From: JAOUGY01 sp963792365
GTDB lineage: Bacteria > Actinomycetota > Acidimicrobiia > Spongiisociales > ZC4RG35
DNA length: 64,000 nt
Direction of reading: 5' to 3'
Assembly (NCBI GenBank): GCA_963792365.1
Contig: CAWBVW010000005.1
Coordinates: forward strand, 620,001 to 684,000
Shown: one piece after another, positions 32,645-40,641 of the stretch
How the letters are laid out: each line of letters opens with the position of its first letter
Position numbering within the stretch: position 1 is the stretch's first letter
Program-made: the position numbers and the translations under genes
The notes under the pieces: generated by a model
The model's input: the letters and a program-made list of their open reading frames with translations, nothing else
Database searches by the model: none
What the model was told of the DNA's origin: nothing

Positions 32645-33254
32645 CCCTGTCCCCTTCCACGAGTCTGGCAAACACCGGTTTCCAGAGGCCCACGATCCGC
32701 TCCTGTTTGGCGACATCGGAGCGGACGATCGCCGTGAGCGCGGCCCCCCGCATGAACTGCAGTGTCAGCTCGATGGCATCCGCAAAGCTGGGCTCGTCTG
32801 CCGTTGGGCGCCCGAACAGCTCGACCATCACCTTGTGGGTGTCGGCCCGCAGCGCACGTTCGGATTCGACGATCACATCGCGCAACTCGGGATCGGTTCT
32901 TGCGGCGGACCACAACTCCAAGTGAGCGGTGAACAGAGGACCGGAGAAGACCTCCCACAGGAGGTCGATCGCCTGGTCCATGCGATCCTGACCTTCGGCC
33001 AGGCGCTGTGACTGATCGTGGAGATTGAGGCCTCGCTGGTGCGCCAGGTGACGGACGGCCGCCACCAACAGGTCGGCCTTGGACGAATAGTGGTGCATCA
33101 ACGCGCCACGGCTCACGCCGGCGCGTTGTTGAATCGCGTTCGTCGTGGTGCCGTGATACCCCAATTCGAGCAGGCAGGAAACCGTTGCATCCAGCAACCG
33201 CGTCCGCGTCTCCGCAGATCGCTCCTCCTGAGACCGGCGTTGTTGGATCGACAC
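32637..33254 (-). CDS. TetR family regulator of the acyl-CoA operon
   Basis: 205 residues from GTG 33252-33254. N-terminal helix-turn-helix: TRTRLLDATVSCLLELGYHGTTTNAIQQRAGVSRGALMHHYSSKADLLVAAV. The C-terminal ligand domain is helical and typical of regulators of lipid degradation. It is the first gene of the unit with the acyl-CoA dehydrogenase and SDR. A palindromic operator overlaps its -35 element, which argues for autorepression relieved by an acyl-CoA-like ligand (inference). Confidence 0.94.
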   Translation of the reverse strand: MSIQQRRSQEERSAETRTRLLDATVSCLLELGYHGTTTNAIQQRAGVSRGALMHHYSSKADLLVAAVRHLAHQRGLNLHDQSQRLAEGQDRMDQAIDLLWEVFSGPLFTAHLELWSAARTDPELRDVIVESERALRADTHKVMVELFGRPTADEPSFADAIELTLQFMRGAALTAIVRSDVAKQERIVGLWKPVFARLVEGDRDA

Positions 33255-33261
33255 GAATCAG

Positions 33262-33290
33262 ACGCTACCGCCGGCCGCACAGGGCAACAA
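33262..33290 (-). promoter_or_regulatory. Promoter of the TetR-ACAD-SDR operon (leaderless)
   Basis: TTGTTG (33285-33290) and TAGCGT (33262-33267) are 17 nt apart; the -10 ends 7 nt before GTG 33254. The -35 is overlapped by the palindromic operator. Confidence 0.6.
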
Positions 33291-33306
33291 ACCGTACGGT
33301 CGGTTT
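33289..33306 (-). promoter_or_regulatory. Palindromic operator, probably for the adjacent TetR protein
   Basis: AAACCGTACGGTCGGTTT has perfect AAACCG/CGGTTT arms around a 6-nt centre and itself contains CCGTACGG. Position over the -35 element suits repression. Confidence 0.7.
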
Positions 33307-33344
33307 ATCCCCGTATCAGTGCCAAGTACTCAGGACTGGGATGT

Positions 33345-33361
33345 CTGAGCCGAAGGCTCAG
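33345..33361 (-). terminator. Hairpin overlapping the acyl-CoA ligase stop codon
   Basis: CTGAGCC-GAA-GGCTCAG is a 7-bp stem that includes the TGA stop (33358-33360). An AGTACTTGG element follows it on the minus strand, as also after the SDR gene at 47557. A T tract is lacking. Confidence 0.5.
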
Positions 33362-35208
33362 GCATCGGCGTACATCTCTTCGATGTCGCCGGCGTACTTC
33401 TCCAACACCACACGCCGCTTGAGCTTGAGCGAGGGCGTGATCTCCCCGGTGTCGGGTGTCCACTCGTCAGGGACGATGTGGAAGCGCTTCACCTGTTCGA
33501 CCCTCGCAACCTGCTCGTTGGCGTCATCAATGACGCGCTGGATCTCCTCCACGACCTTCGGGTTCTCCGAGAACTCCGCCAGGTTCGTGAATTCGATCCC
33601 GTTCGCCTCTCCCCATGCGGGTGCTTCGTCCCCGTCGAGAGCGACGACCATCGTGAGGAACTTACGCCGATCACCGATCATGCACGCCTGACTGACGAGC
33701 GGATGGTTCTTCACAACGGTCTCGAGCTTGGCCGGCGCGACGTTCTTGCCTGCGGCCGTGATGATGATCTCCTTCTTGCGCCCCACAATGGAGAGGTACC
33801 CGTCGGCATCGAGCGTCCCGAGGTCGCCTGAGTGCAGCCAACCGTCCGGATCGAACGTCTCGGCAGACTCCTCGGGAAGCTTCCAATAGCCGGCGGCGAT
33901 CACGCCACCACGCATCAGCACTTCTCCGTCGTCGGCGATCTCCACCTCGACGCCCGGAAGCGCCGGGCCGACCGTGCCGACCTTGTTCTGCATACTCGGA
34001 CGGTTCGTGGTGGCGGGTCCGGTGGTCTCGCTCATGCCGTACAGCTCGTACAACGGAACACCGATCGCATTGAAGAACAAGATGACCGACGGATCGATCG
34101 GCGCCGCCGCTGTGACCGCGATGGTGAGGTCGTCGAGCCCCATCTCTCCACGCACCTTGGCGAAGACCAGGCGGTCGAACAGCGCCGCCTTACCCTTGGC
34201 GAGAAGGCCGGGGTTGCGACCATCCGACTTGGCCCTTTCCACCTCGAGGGCGTTGTCGAGAGCCTTCATGATCAGATCGCGCTTCTCATGTTCTTCGAAT
34301 CGACCCGTCAGGCGCGTATGGAACTTCTCCCAAACGCGAGGAACGGCGAAAAAGACCTGAGGCCGGGCCTTCTGGATGTAGTCGAGAACCTCGGTCAGAT
34401 CCGGGCAGTAGTACACCTCTCCTGCCAGGTACACACCGTTGTAGTGCGTGGCGAGTCGTTCGGCGATGTGGGCCAGCGGAAGGTACGACACGAGTCGGGG
34501 GTTGTTCGGAGGATTGGCCGCTCGGCGGATGCACTCGGCAGTCCACACCACATTGCGATGCGAGATCATTACTCCCTTCGGGACACCGGTGGTGCCCGAG
34601 GTGTAGATGAGCGTTGCCATGGTGTCCGGGGTGATCGCCGTCGTCCACTCATCGATCAGACCCGGATTCTCGGCCAAGGCCGCCCGGCCTCGTTCGACGA
34701 GCTCGCTCCACGAGAGAACCCATTCAGTCGTCGCGTAGTTCTCGGCACCCTCCATGAGAACGATGTGCGTGAGACTCGGGATTTTGTCCTTGATCTCCTC
34801 CCATCGCTTCATGTACGACAGATCTTCGAGCACCGCGACCTTCGCCTCGCAGTTGTTCGCGATGTATTCGATCTGGTCCGACGTGAGCGTCGAGTAGATG
34901 GTCACACTGGTGCCACCCGCGTGCATCGCTGCAAGATCGGCGGCGACATGCTCAGGACGGTTCCCCGCCATCACAGCCACAAAGGACCCGGCGTCGATGC
35001 CGATGGAACGCAGGCCGGCGGCGACCTCGTGTACCCGCGTGCGGTACTGGGACCACGTCAGATGTTTCCAGACGGTCCCTTCCCTCCAGTGAATGGCGGG
35101 CTGATCGGGAAAGCGATCGGCGTTTCGGCCGAAGATGTCGACGAGGGTCTTGCCCTCGACCACCGCATCGATCTCGCGTCGCTCGCGCAGGGTGGTGTCT
35201 GAGGTCAT
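33358..35208 (-). CDS. Long-chain acyl-CoA ligase (AMP-dependent synthetase)
   Basis: 616 residues from ATG 35206-35208 (GAGGAGG 10 nt upstream). ANL-superfamily enzyme activating fatty or related acids to acyl-CoA through an acyl-AMP. Seen: P-loop LIYTSGTTGVPKGVMISHRN (about 187-206), YGMSETTGP (A5), the hinge GWLHSGDLGTLDADGYLSIVGRKKEIIITAAGKNVAP with the A8 hinge Asp and A10-type Lys in the C-terminal lobe. The long linker region (FEEHEKRDLIMKALDNALE) is typical of FACL/FadD15-like enzymes. It supplies substrate for the neighbouring dehydrogenase and racemase. Confidence 0.95.
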   Translation of the reverse strand: MTSDTTLRERREIDAVVEGKTLVDIFGRNADRFPDQPAIHWREGTVWKHLTWSQYRTRVHEVAAGLRSIGIDAGSFVAVMAGNRPEHVAADLAAMHAGGTSVTIYSTLTSDQIEYIANNCEAKVAVLEDLSYMKRWEEIKDKIPSLTHIVLMEGAENYATTEWVLSWSELVERGRAALAENPGLIDEWTTAITPDTMATLIYTSGTTGVPKGVMISHRNVVWTAECIRRAANPPNNPRLVSYLPLAHIAERLATHYNGVYLAGEVYYCPDLTEVLDYIQKARPQVFFAVPRVWEKFHTRLTGRFEEHEKRDLIMKALDNALEVERAKSDGRNPGLLAKGKAALFDRLVFAKVRGEMGLDDLTIAVTAAAPIDPSVILFFNAIGVPLYELYGMSETTGPATTNRPSMQNKVGTVGPALPGVEVEIADDGEVLMRGGVIAAGYWKLPEESAETFDPDGWLHSGDLGTLDADGYLSIVGRKKEIIITAAGKNVAPAKLETVVKNHPLVSQACMIGDRRKFLTMVVALDGDEAPAWGEANGIEFTNLAEFSENPKVVEEIQRVIDDANEQVARVEQVKRFHIVPDEWTPDTGEITPSLKLKRRVVLEKYAGDIEEMYADA

Positions 35209-35285
35209 CCGGTCCGTTCCTCCTCGAATCGCATCCATGGGCCGCAACAGGTGCTCACCAGGTCTACCGAACCCCGGAAAGAGGT

Positions 35286-36413
35286 TCAGCTGACCACACG
35301 AGCTGCCATGAGTCTATCAATCTCCGCGAGATCGAAACCGGCCTCACGCATGATGAGATCGGTGTGTGTCCCCGGATCAGGGGGTGGCGATGGTGTTTCG
35401 ACCGACGTCACCGAGAAACGAGGCGCGGGGGCGGGCTGCGTGACACCTCCGATGTCGACGAACGTCTGCCGAGCCCGGAGGTGTGGATGATGCGGCGCCT
35501 CCACCAGGCTCAGCACGGGTGCGACGCAGGCGTCGGAGCCGTGGAACACCGCCACCCACTCGTCTCTGGTCCGGGTGCGGAACACCTCTCCCATCTTTGC
35601 GCGCAACTCGGGCCACCGCTCCCTGTCGAAACGGTCGGGCAGACCGGCTTCGGTCAGCCCCAATCGCTCGATGAGCTCCGAATAGAACTGCGGTTCCAGA
35701 GCACCGACTGCCATGTGACGCCCATCGGCAGTCTCGAAGGTGTCGTAGAAAGGTGCTCCGCCGTCGAGGAGGTTGGAGCGGCGTGTGGGCGCCCAGGCTC
35801 CTGCCGCGAGCATCCCATGGACCATCGTCGATAGATGCGCTGCTCCGTCGACCATCGCAGCGTCGATGACCTGCCCTTCTCCGGTTTTCCGCGCATGGAT
35901 GACCCCGGCGAGCAGCCCCACGGCCAGATACATCGAGCCGCCTCCGAAGTCGGCTCCGAGGTTGAGCGGAGGGATCGGCTTGCCCTCCATGCCGATGGCG
36001 TCCAGGGTGCCCGATACCGCCAGATAGTCGATGTCGTGTCCGGCAGTCGAAGCGAGGGGCCCGTGCTGTCCCCAGCCGGTCATCCGCCCGTACACGAGCC
36101 GGGGATTGCGCAAGAGACACTCCTCCGGTCCGATGCCGATCCGTTCCGCCACGCCCGGACGCAGCCCTTCTATGGATGCATCAGCGGTCTCGATCAGCCG
36201 CAGAGCGGTCTCCACGCCGTCGGACTTCTTGAGGTCGATGACGATCGATCGCTTGCCTCGTTGAAAGACAGAGTCGACAGCCGGGTTCACCTCTGCCATC
36301 GGGCGGTCGACACGTATGACATCCGCTCCCAGATCTGCCAACAACATCCCGCAGTGCGGGCCTGGCCCGATACCGGCGAACTCGATGACTCGGATCCCGT
36401 GGAGTGGTCCCAT
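35286..36413 (-). CDS. mcr: Alpha-methylacyl-CoA racemase (CaiB/BaiF family)
   Basis: 375 residues, near the 360 of the Mycobacterium enzyme. N-terminal GIRVIEFAGIGPGPHCGMLLADLGADVIRVDRP is typical. The catalytic region GWGQHGPLASTAGHDIDYLAVSG carries the His of GHDIDYL, and GADFGGGSMYLAVG carries the Asp used in 1,1-proton transfer. It interconverts (R)- and (S)-2-methylacyl-CoA so that branched chains or sterol side chains can be oxidised. Its own leaderless promoter separates it from the ligase. A CoA-transferase is less likely because the racemase His/Asp pair is present. Confidence 0.93.
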   Translation of the reverse strand: MGPLHGIRVIEFAGIGPGPHCGMLLADLGADVIRVDRPMAEVNPAVDSVFQRGKRSIVIDLKKSDGVETALRLIETADASIEGLRPGVAERIGIGPEECLLRNPRLVYGRMTGWGQHGPLASTAGHDIDYLAVSGTLDAIGMEGKPIPPLNLGADFGGGSMYLAVGLLAGVIHARKTGEGQVIDAAMVDGAAHLSTMVHGMLAAGAWAPTRRSNLLDGGAPFYDTFETADGRHMAVGALEPQFYSELIERLGLTEAGLPDRFDRERWPELRAKMGEVFRTRTRDEWVAVFHGSDACVAPVLSLVEAPHHPHLRARQTFVDIGGVTQPAPAPRFSVTSVETPSPPPDPGTHTDLIMREAGFDLAEIDRLMAARVVS

Positions 36414-36420
36414 GGCCGTG

Positions 36421-36426
36421 AGGCTA
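36421..36426 (-). promoter_or_regulatory. Leaderless -10 box TAGCCT of the racemase gene
   Basis: TAGCCT ends 7 nt before the ATG at 36413, within the 30 nt after oppF. Confidence 0.5.
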
Positions 36427-36443
36427 ATGGGGGTCGGCGACCG

Positions 36444-37451
36444 TCACGCCGTTGAGACGCCCCGGATGCTGAGAGGCTCGGCAAAGTGACATGCGACGAT
36501 GTGTCCGAACTTCTCTTCGAGCGGCGGTGCCACCTCGGCGCAGATGTCTTGCGCCTTCCAACAACGGGTTCGAAAAACGCACCCCGATGGTGGATCCGCC
36601 GGGTTTGGGACGTCACCGGTGAGCACGATGCGTTCCCGTTGGGTCCGCCCGACCGGCTCGGCGACCGGCACGGCCGACAGCAGCGCCTGAGTGTACGGGT
36701 GAACAGGGTTCTCGAACACCTCGTTTCTGGTGCCCAGCTCGGCGATCTTCCCGAGGTACATGACGCCCACCCGGTGCGAGATGTGCCGCACCACCGACAG
36801 GTCGTGAGCGATGAAGAGATAGGCGATCCCGAGACGTTCCTGGATCTCTATGAGCAGGTTGATGACCTGTGCCTGGATCGACACGTCGAGCGCCGACACC
36901 GGTTCATCGAGAAGGAGCAGCTCGGGGTCGAGGGCGAGAGCGCGCGCGACGCCGATGCGCTGACGCTGACCACCCGAGAACTCGTGAGGAAATCGGTTCC
37001 CGTGTTCGGGGCTGAGCTGGACGAGCTTCAGCAGCTCGGCCACACGGTCGGGTCCCCCGTCATCCCACAGCCCATGGATCTTGAGCGGTTCGCCTACGAT
37101 CTCGCGCACGGTCATTCGGGGATTGAGCGACGCGTATGGATCCTGGAACACGATCTGCATCTCACGCCGAAGCGGACGCATCTCGGATCGAGACTTGTCG
37201 ACAATCTCAGTGCCTTGGAACTTGACGCTGCCCGACGTCGGGTCGATCAGACGCATCACTGCCCGGGCGGTCGTGGACTTTCCGCAACCGGACTCCCCCA
37301 CCAGACCAAGCGTCTCTCCGGGGCGCAAACCGAAGGAGACGCCGTCGACTGCATACACGTAGCCAACGGTCTTGCGAAACAGGCCTTCTTTGATCGGGAA
37401 ATGCACCTTGAGGTCCGAGACCTCCAGGAGGTTGCCGTTGGGCTCAGCCAA
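36444..37451 (-). CDS. oppF: Oligopeptide-type ABC transporter ATP-binding protein (OppF/DppF)
   Basis: 335 residues from TTG 37449-37451, with AAGGGG upstream inside oppD and an 8-nt overlap with the oppD stop. Walker A GLVGESGCGKSTTARAV near 63, Q-loop VFQDPYASLNPRMTV, signature EFSGGQRQRIGVARAL, Walker B LLLLDEPVSALDVSIQ, H-loop IAHDL. The C-terminal oligopeptide/dipeptide segment (SGCVFRTRCWKAQDICAEVAPPLEE) carries the Cys residues that in DppD/DppF bind a 4Fe-4S cluster. Last gene of the five-gene importer operon. Confidence 0.94.
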   Translation of the reverse strand: MAEPNGNLLEVSDLKVHFPIKEGLFRKTVGYVYAVDGVSFGLRPGETLGLVGESGCGKSTTARAVMRLIDPTSGSVKFQGTEIVDKSRSEMRPLRREMQIVFQDPYASLNPRMTVREIVGEPLKIHGLWDDGGPDRVAELLKLVQLSPEHGNRFPHEFSGGQRQRIGVARALALDPELLLLDEPVSALDVSIQAQVINLLIEIQERLGIAYLFIAHDLSVVRHISHRVGVMYLGKIAELGTRNEVFENPVHPYTQALLSAVPVAEPVGRTQRERIVLTGDVPNPADPPSGCVFRTRCWKAQDICAEVAPPLEEKFGHIVACHFAEPLSIRGVSTA

Positions 37452-38484
37452 GTCGGCCCCCTTCGGCTGCGATACCCGCCTCGGCGGCCTCCCGATCGAC
37501 CTCGAGCACCATCTCGTCCGTGAAGTGGCAGGCCGCAGCGCGGCTCCCACCGGGCAGTTCTGGCACATCGGTGCGGCACACCGATCGACCCTGGAACAGG
37601 CGGCACCGCGGATGGAACGAACAGCCCGAGGGCAGGTTGATCAAGCTCGGTGGATTGCCAGGAATCGGGAGCAGCTTCGTGATCTCGCCCGTGAGCCGGG
37701 GAAGGCTCATCATGAGCCCCAGCGTGTACGGGTGGCGGGGAGCATGGAAGATCTCCTCCACGGGACCCCGCTCCACCACCTTGCCGCCGTACATGACGAC
37801 CATCTTGTCGACCATCTCGGCCACCACGCCGAGGTCGTGAGTGATCAGTACCAGAGCCGATCCCGTGTCCCGCGTCGCTTCCTTCAACACGTCGAGGACC
37901 TGCGCCTGGATCGTCACGTCGAGGGCGGTCGTCGGTTCATCGGCGATGATCACCGCCGGATCGTTGGCGATCGCCATGGCGATCATCGCACGCTGCCGCA
38001 TGCCACCCGAATACTCGTGCGGATATTGGTCGTAGCGCCGATCGGGGCTGGGAACGCCCACCCGATCGAGCAGCTCGACGGTCCGGGACCGAGCCTCGGT
38101 ATCGGTCATCGAGGAATTGTGTTCGAGCAGAGCCTCGGCGATCTGCTCGCCAACCGTGAAAACAGGGTTGAGAGAGGTCATGGGGTCCTGGAACACCATG
38201 CCGATCTCCTTGTTCCGGACCTTCCGCAGCTCGTCGATCGGGAGCCCGATCAGGTTGCGGCCCTTGTAGCGAACCTCTCCACTAACGATCCGCCCGGGCG
38301 GCATCTGGATCAAGCCCAGCGCCGACATGACCGTCACGCTCTTGCCGGAGCCGGACTCCCCAACGACGCCGAGGGTCTCGCCGGGCGATACGGAGTACGA
38401 GACGCCGTCTACGGCGTGAACCACGCCATCGGTGGTGTCGAATTCCACCACCAAGTTGTCGATCTCGAGAACGGGTTCCGTCAC
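37444..38484 (-). CDS. oppD: Oligopeptide-type ABC transporter ATP-binding protein (OppD/DppD)
   Basis: 346 residues from GTG 38482-38484. Walker A GVVGESGSGKSVTVMSALG near 43, VFQDPMTSLNPVFTVGEQI, signature EYSGGMRQRAMIAMAI, Walker B VIIADEPTTALDVTIQ, and THDLGVVAEM. The C-terminal tail LPSGCSFHPRCRLFQGRSVCRTDVPE has the Cys set of the family. It starts 11 nt after oppC and overlaps oppF by 8 nt. Confidence 0.95.
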   Translation of the reverse strand: MTEPVLEIDNLVVEFDTTDGVVHAVDGVSYSVSPGETLGVVGESGSGKSVTVMSALGLIQMPPGRIVSGEVRYKGRNLIGLPIDELRKVRNKEIGMVFQDPMTSLNPVFTVGEQIAEALLEHNSSMTDTEARSRTVELLDRVGVPSPDRRYDQYPHEYSGGMRQRAMIAMAIANDPAVIIADEPTTALDVTIQAQVLDVLKEATRDTGSALVLITHDLGVVAEMVDKMVVMYGGKVVERGPVEEIFHAPRHPYTLGLMMSLPRLTGEITKLLPIPGNPPSLINLPSGCSFHPRCRLFQGRSVCRTDVPELPGGSRAAACHFTDEMVLEVDREAAEAGIAAEGGRLG

Positions 38485-38495
38485 GGCCGGTCGCC

Positions 38496-39488
38496 CTACT
38501 TGACTCGCTGCTTGGGATCGAGCGCGTCACGAAGACCGTCGCCGATGAAGTTGATGCACAACGCGATCGCCACGATTGTGAGCCCCGGGAACACCGCCAG
38601 CCACCACTGAGTGGTGAGCGAATCCTGCCCGTCCGAGATCAGCTTGCCGAGGGCCGGGAACGGTGGCTGAATCCCGAAACCGAGAAAGGAGAGTGCCGCC
38701 TCTACGAGGATGGCGGTGGCGACCGTCAGCGTGGCATTGACGATGATCGCACCCATCGAATTGGGGAGAATGTGGCGGAAGATGATCCGGAAGTCCGACG
38801 CACCAAGCGCCTTGGCGGCCTCCACGTACTCCTTCTCGCGCAATCCGAGGAACTCACCCCGTACGATCCGGGCCAGGGTGGTCCAGAACAAGAACGCCAG
38901 CACAAACGCAACACGGATCGGGTTTCCCTGTCCCCAGAACTTGGAGAGGATCATGAGCACGGGCAAGAACGGAAGAGTGAAGAAGAGATCGGTGAGCCGC
39001 ATCAATAGGTTGTCGACCCATTTCCCGTAGTACCCGGCCACCCCACCCATCACCACCCCGATCGCCGTCGACACGCTGGCCACGATGAATGCGACGTACA
39101 TCGACGTTCGCGTCCCGTAGACGGTCCTGGAGAAGTAGTCACGGCCAATCTTGTCGGTGCCGAAGAAGTGGCTGTTCTCCAGCGTCGGTGCCAGCGACCG
39201 GTCTGCGACATTGGGGGCATCGAACTCGTACGGTGCGATCTGCTCGGCAAAGAGCGAGGCCAAGAAGATGATGGTGAGCACGACCAACGAGCCAACGGCG
39301 AGCTTGTGCTGGAAGAACTTGCGACGCGCGAGCTGCCACTGGGTCAGCGACTCGATCTCGAGGCCTTCCAACTCGATCGCATCGAGTTCGTGATTCTTGG
39401 CGAGGTCGATGGCCTGCGCCGTCGTGGCGGCTTCGATGTCTGCGTCGCTTCGGGTCTCGGTGGGGACGCGATCTACTTGGTCAGTCAT
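38496..39488 (-). CDS. oppC: Oligopeptide-type ABC transporter permease (OppC/DppC)
   Basis: 330 residues from ATG 39486-39488. An unusually long acidic N-terminal tail (first 60 residues, EIEAATTAQ, ELDAIELEGLEIESLTQWQLARRKFFQHK) comes before the OppC N-terminal helix and the permease core with GTDKIGRDYFSRTVYGTRTSM and the EAA loop EYVEAAKALGASDFRIIFRHILPNS. It overlaps the oppB stop by 8 nt. Confidence 0.95.
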   Translation of the reverse strand: MTDQVDRVPTETRSDADIEAATTAQAIDLAKNHELDAIELEGLEIESLTQWQLARRKFFQHKLAVGSLVVLTIIFLASLFAEQIAPYEFDAPNVADRSLAPTLENSHFFGTDKIGRDYFSRTVYGTRTSMYVAFIVASVSTAIGVVMGGVAGYYGKWVDNLLMRLTDLFFTLPFLPVLMILSKFWGQGNPIRVAFVLAFLFWTTLARIVRGEFLGLREKEYVEAAKALGASDFRIIFRHILPNSMGAIIVNATLTVATAILVEAALSFLGFGIQPPFPALGKLISDGQDSLTTQWWLAVFPGLTIVAIALCINFIGDGLRDALDPKQRVK

Positions 39489-40452
39489 AACGGATCCTCG
39501 GGTCGAGCCAGCCATAGGCAATGTCGGCCAACAGGTTGCCGACGATGAGCGCAACCGCCGTCACCACCAACCAGGCCATGATCGTATAGGCCTCGCCGGC
39601 TATCAGAGCGTCAAAGAAGAACTTGCCCATCCCGGGCCAGGCGAAGATCGTCTCGGTGATGACCGCTCCACCCAGAAGACCGCCGAAGCTGATCGCGGCG
39701 AGAGTCACCACCGGAATGAGGGCATTGCGCAGGCCATGCTTCATGGTGACCGTCCGCTCTGAAAGCCCTTTTGCCCTGGCGGTACGGATGTAGTCGGCGT
39801 TGAGAACCTCCAGCATCGAGGCTCGCTGGAATCGGCTGTAGGTTGCGATGTTCACATATGCCAGTGTCATGATCGGGAGAATCATGTGCTGTAACCGATC
39901 CAAGAGTGACGGGAAAAAGCCTTCCATTCCGAAGCTGGACTGACCGAACGTATAGAAGAGGCGAACCCCGGTGGCTAGGAACAACGCCGTCACCAAGGCC
40001 TGAAGCATGAGGGCAAACCAGAAGATCGGTACGGAGAAGCCAAAGAAACTCAGCGTCGTCGTGGTGTAGTCGAACGCCGAATACTGGTTCTTGGCGGACT
40101 TCACCCCCAGCCATATCGCCGAGCTGATGGCAATGACCTCAGAAACCAAGATGAGCTGAACCGTGTTTCCGGCTGCTCGCATCAGATCGGGCCAGATCGG
40201 TTGGTCGCCGAGTGCCGTCGTGTTTCGCTCAGTGAAAAAATCCTTGACCCAGAAGCCATATTGCACGTACCACGGATCATCGAGATGCTTGCGATCGACG
40301 ATGTTTTGGATGGTCTGCTGGCTGACGTTCGGGATCAGGTTGAGCTGGCCGAGGGGATCGGCAATCTCCGTCATGCCCCAGAAGATGAGCACGGTCGAGA
40401 TGATCAGGACCGGAATGCTCATGAGGACTCGCCTCAGGATGAAGGTCGCCAT
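39481..40452 (-). CDS. oppB: Oligopeptide-type ABC transporter permease (OppB/DppB)
   Basis: 323 residues with six membrane segments, starting RRVLMSIPVLIISTVLIFWGM. EAA loop DYIRTARAKGLSERTVTMKHGLRNALIPVVT near 215-245, and the FAWPGMGKFFFDALIAGE segment near the end. It starts 189 nt after the binding-protein gene, across a strong hairpin. Confidence 0.95.
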   Translation of the reverse strand: MATFILRRVLMSIPVLIISTVLIFWGMTEIADPLGQLNLIPNVSQQTIQNIVDRKHLDDPWYVQYGFWVKDFFTERNTTALGDQPIWPDLMRAAGNTVQLILVSEVIAISSAIWLGVKSAKNQYSAFDYTTTTLSFFGFSVPIFWFALMLQALVTALFLATGVRLFYTFGQSSFGMEGFFPSLLDRLQHMILPIMTLAYVNIATYSRFQRASMLEVLNADYIRTARAKGLSERTVTMKHGLRNALIPVVTLAAISFGGLLGGAVITETIFAWPGMGKFFFDALIAGEAYTIMAWLVVTAVALIVGNLLADIAYGWLDPRIRYD

Positions 40453-40600
40453 GTGCTCCTCGTGGCCGGTGGGTTCCCGGACTCGTCGCCGTCGTGAACA
40501 ACAGGCTAACGGCTGGCGCCGACTCGTGGGTGATGTCGTGCCCTCGACGTCGATGAGATCCTTCGGCCCCTCGAGGGAGCGAGTCCGAAGGTGAGCGGAG

Positions 40601-40626
40601 GGGGGGATCGCCGGAGCGATCCCCCC
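40601..40626 (-). terminator. Strong hairpin between the peptide-binding-protein gene and oppB
   Basis: GGGGGGATCGC (40601-40611) pairs with GCGATCCCCCC (40616-40626) around a CGGA loop. A weaker CTTCGG/CCGAAG hairpin lies at 40561-40590. No T tract follows, so partial termination or 3'-end protection of the binding-protein mRNA is more likely than full termination. Confidence 0.6.
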
Positions 40627-40641
40627 TCGATGCTCGTTCGG

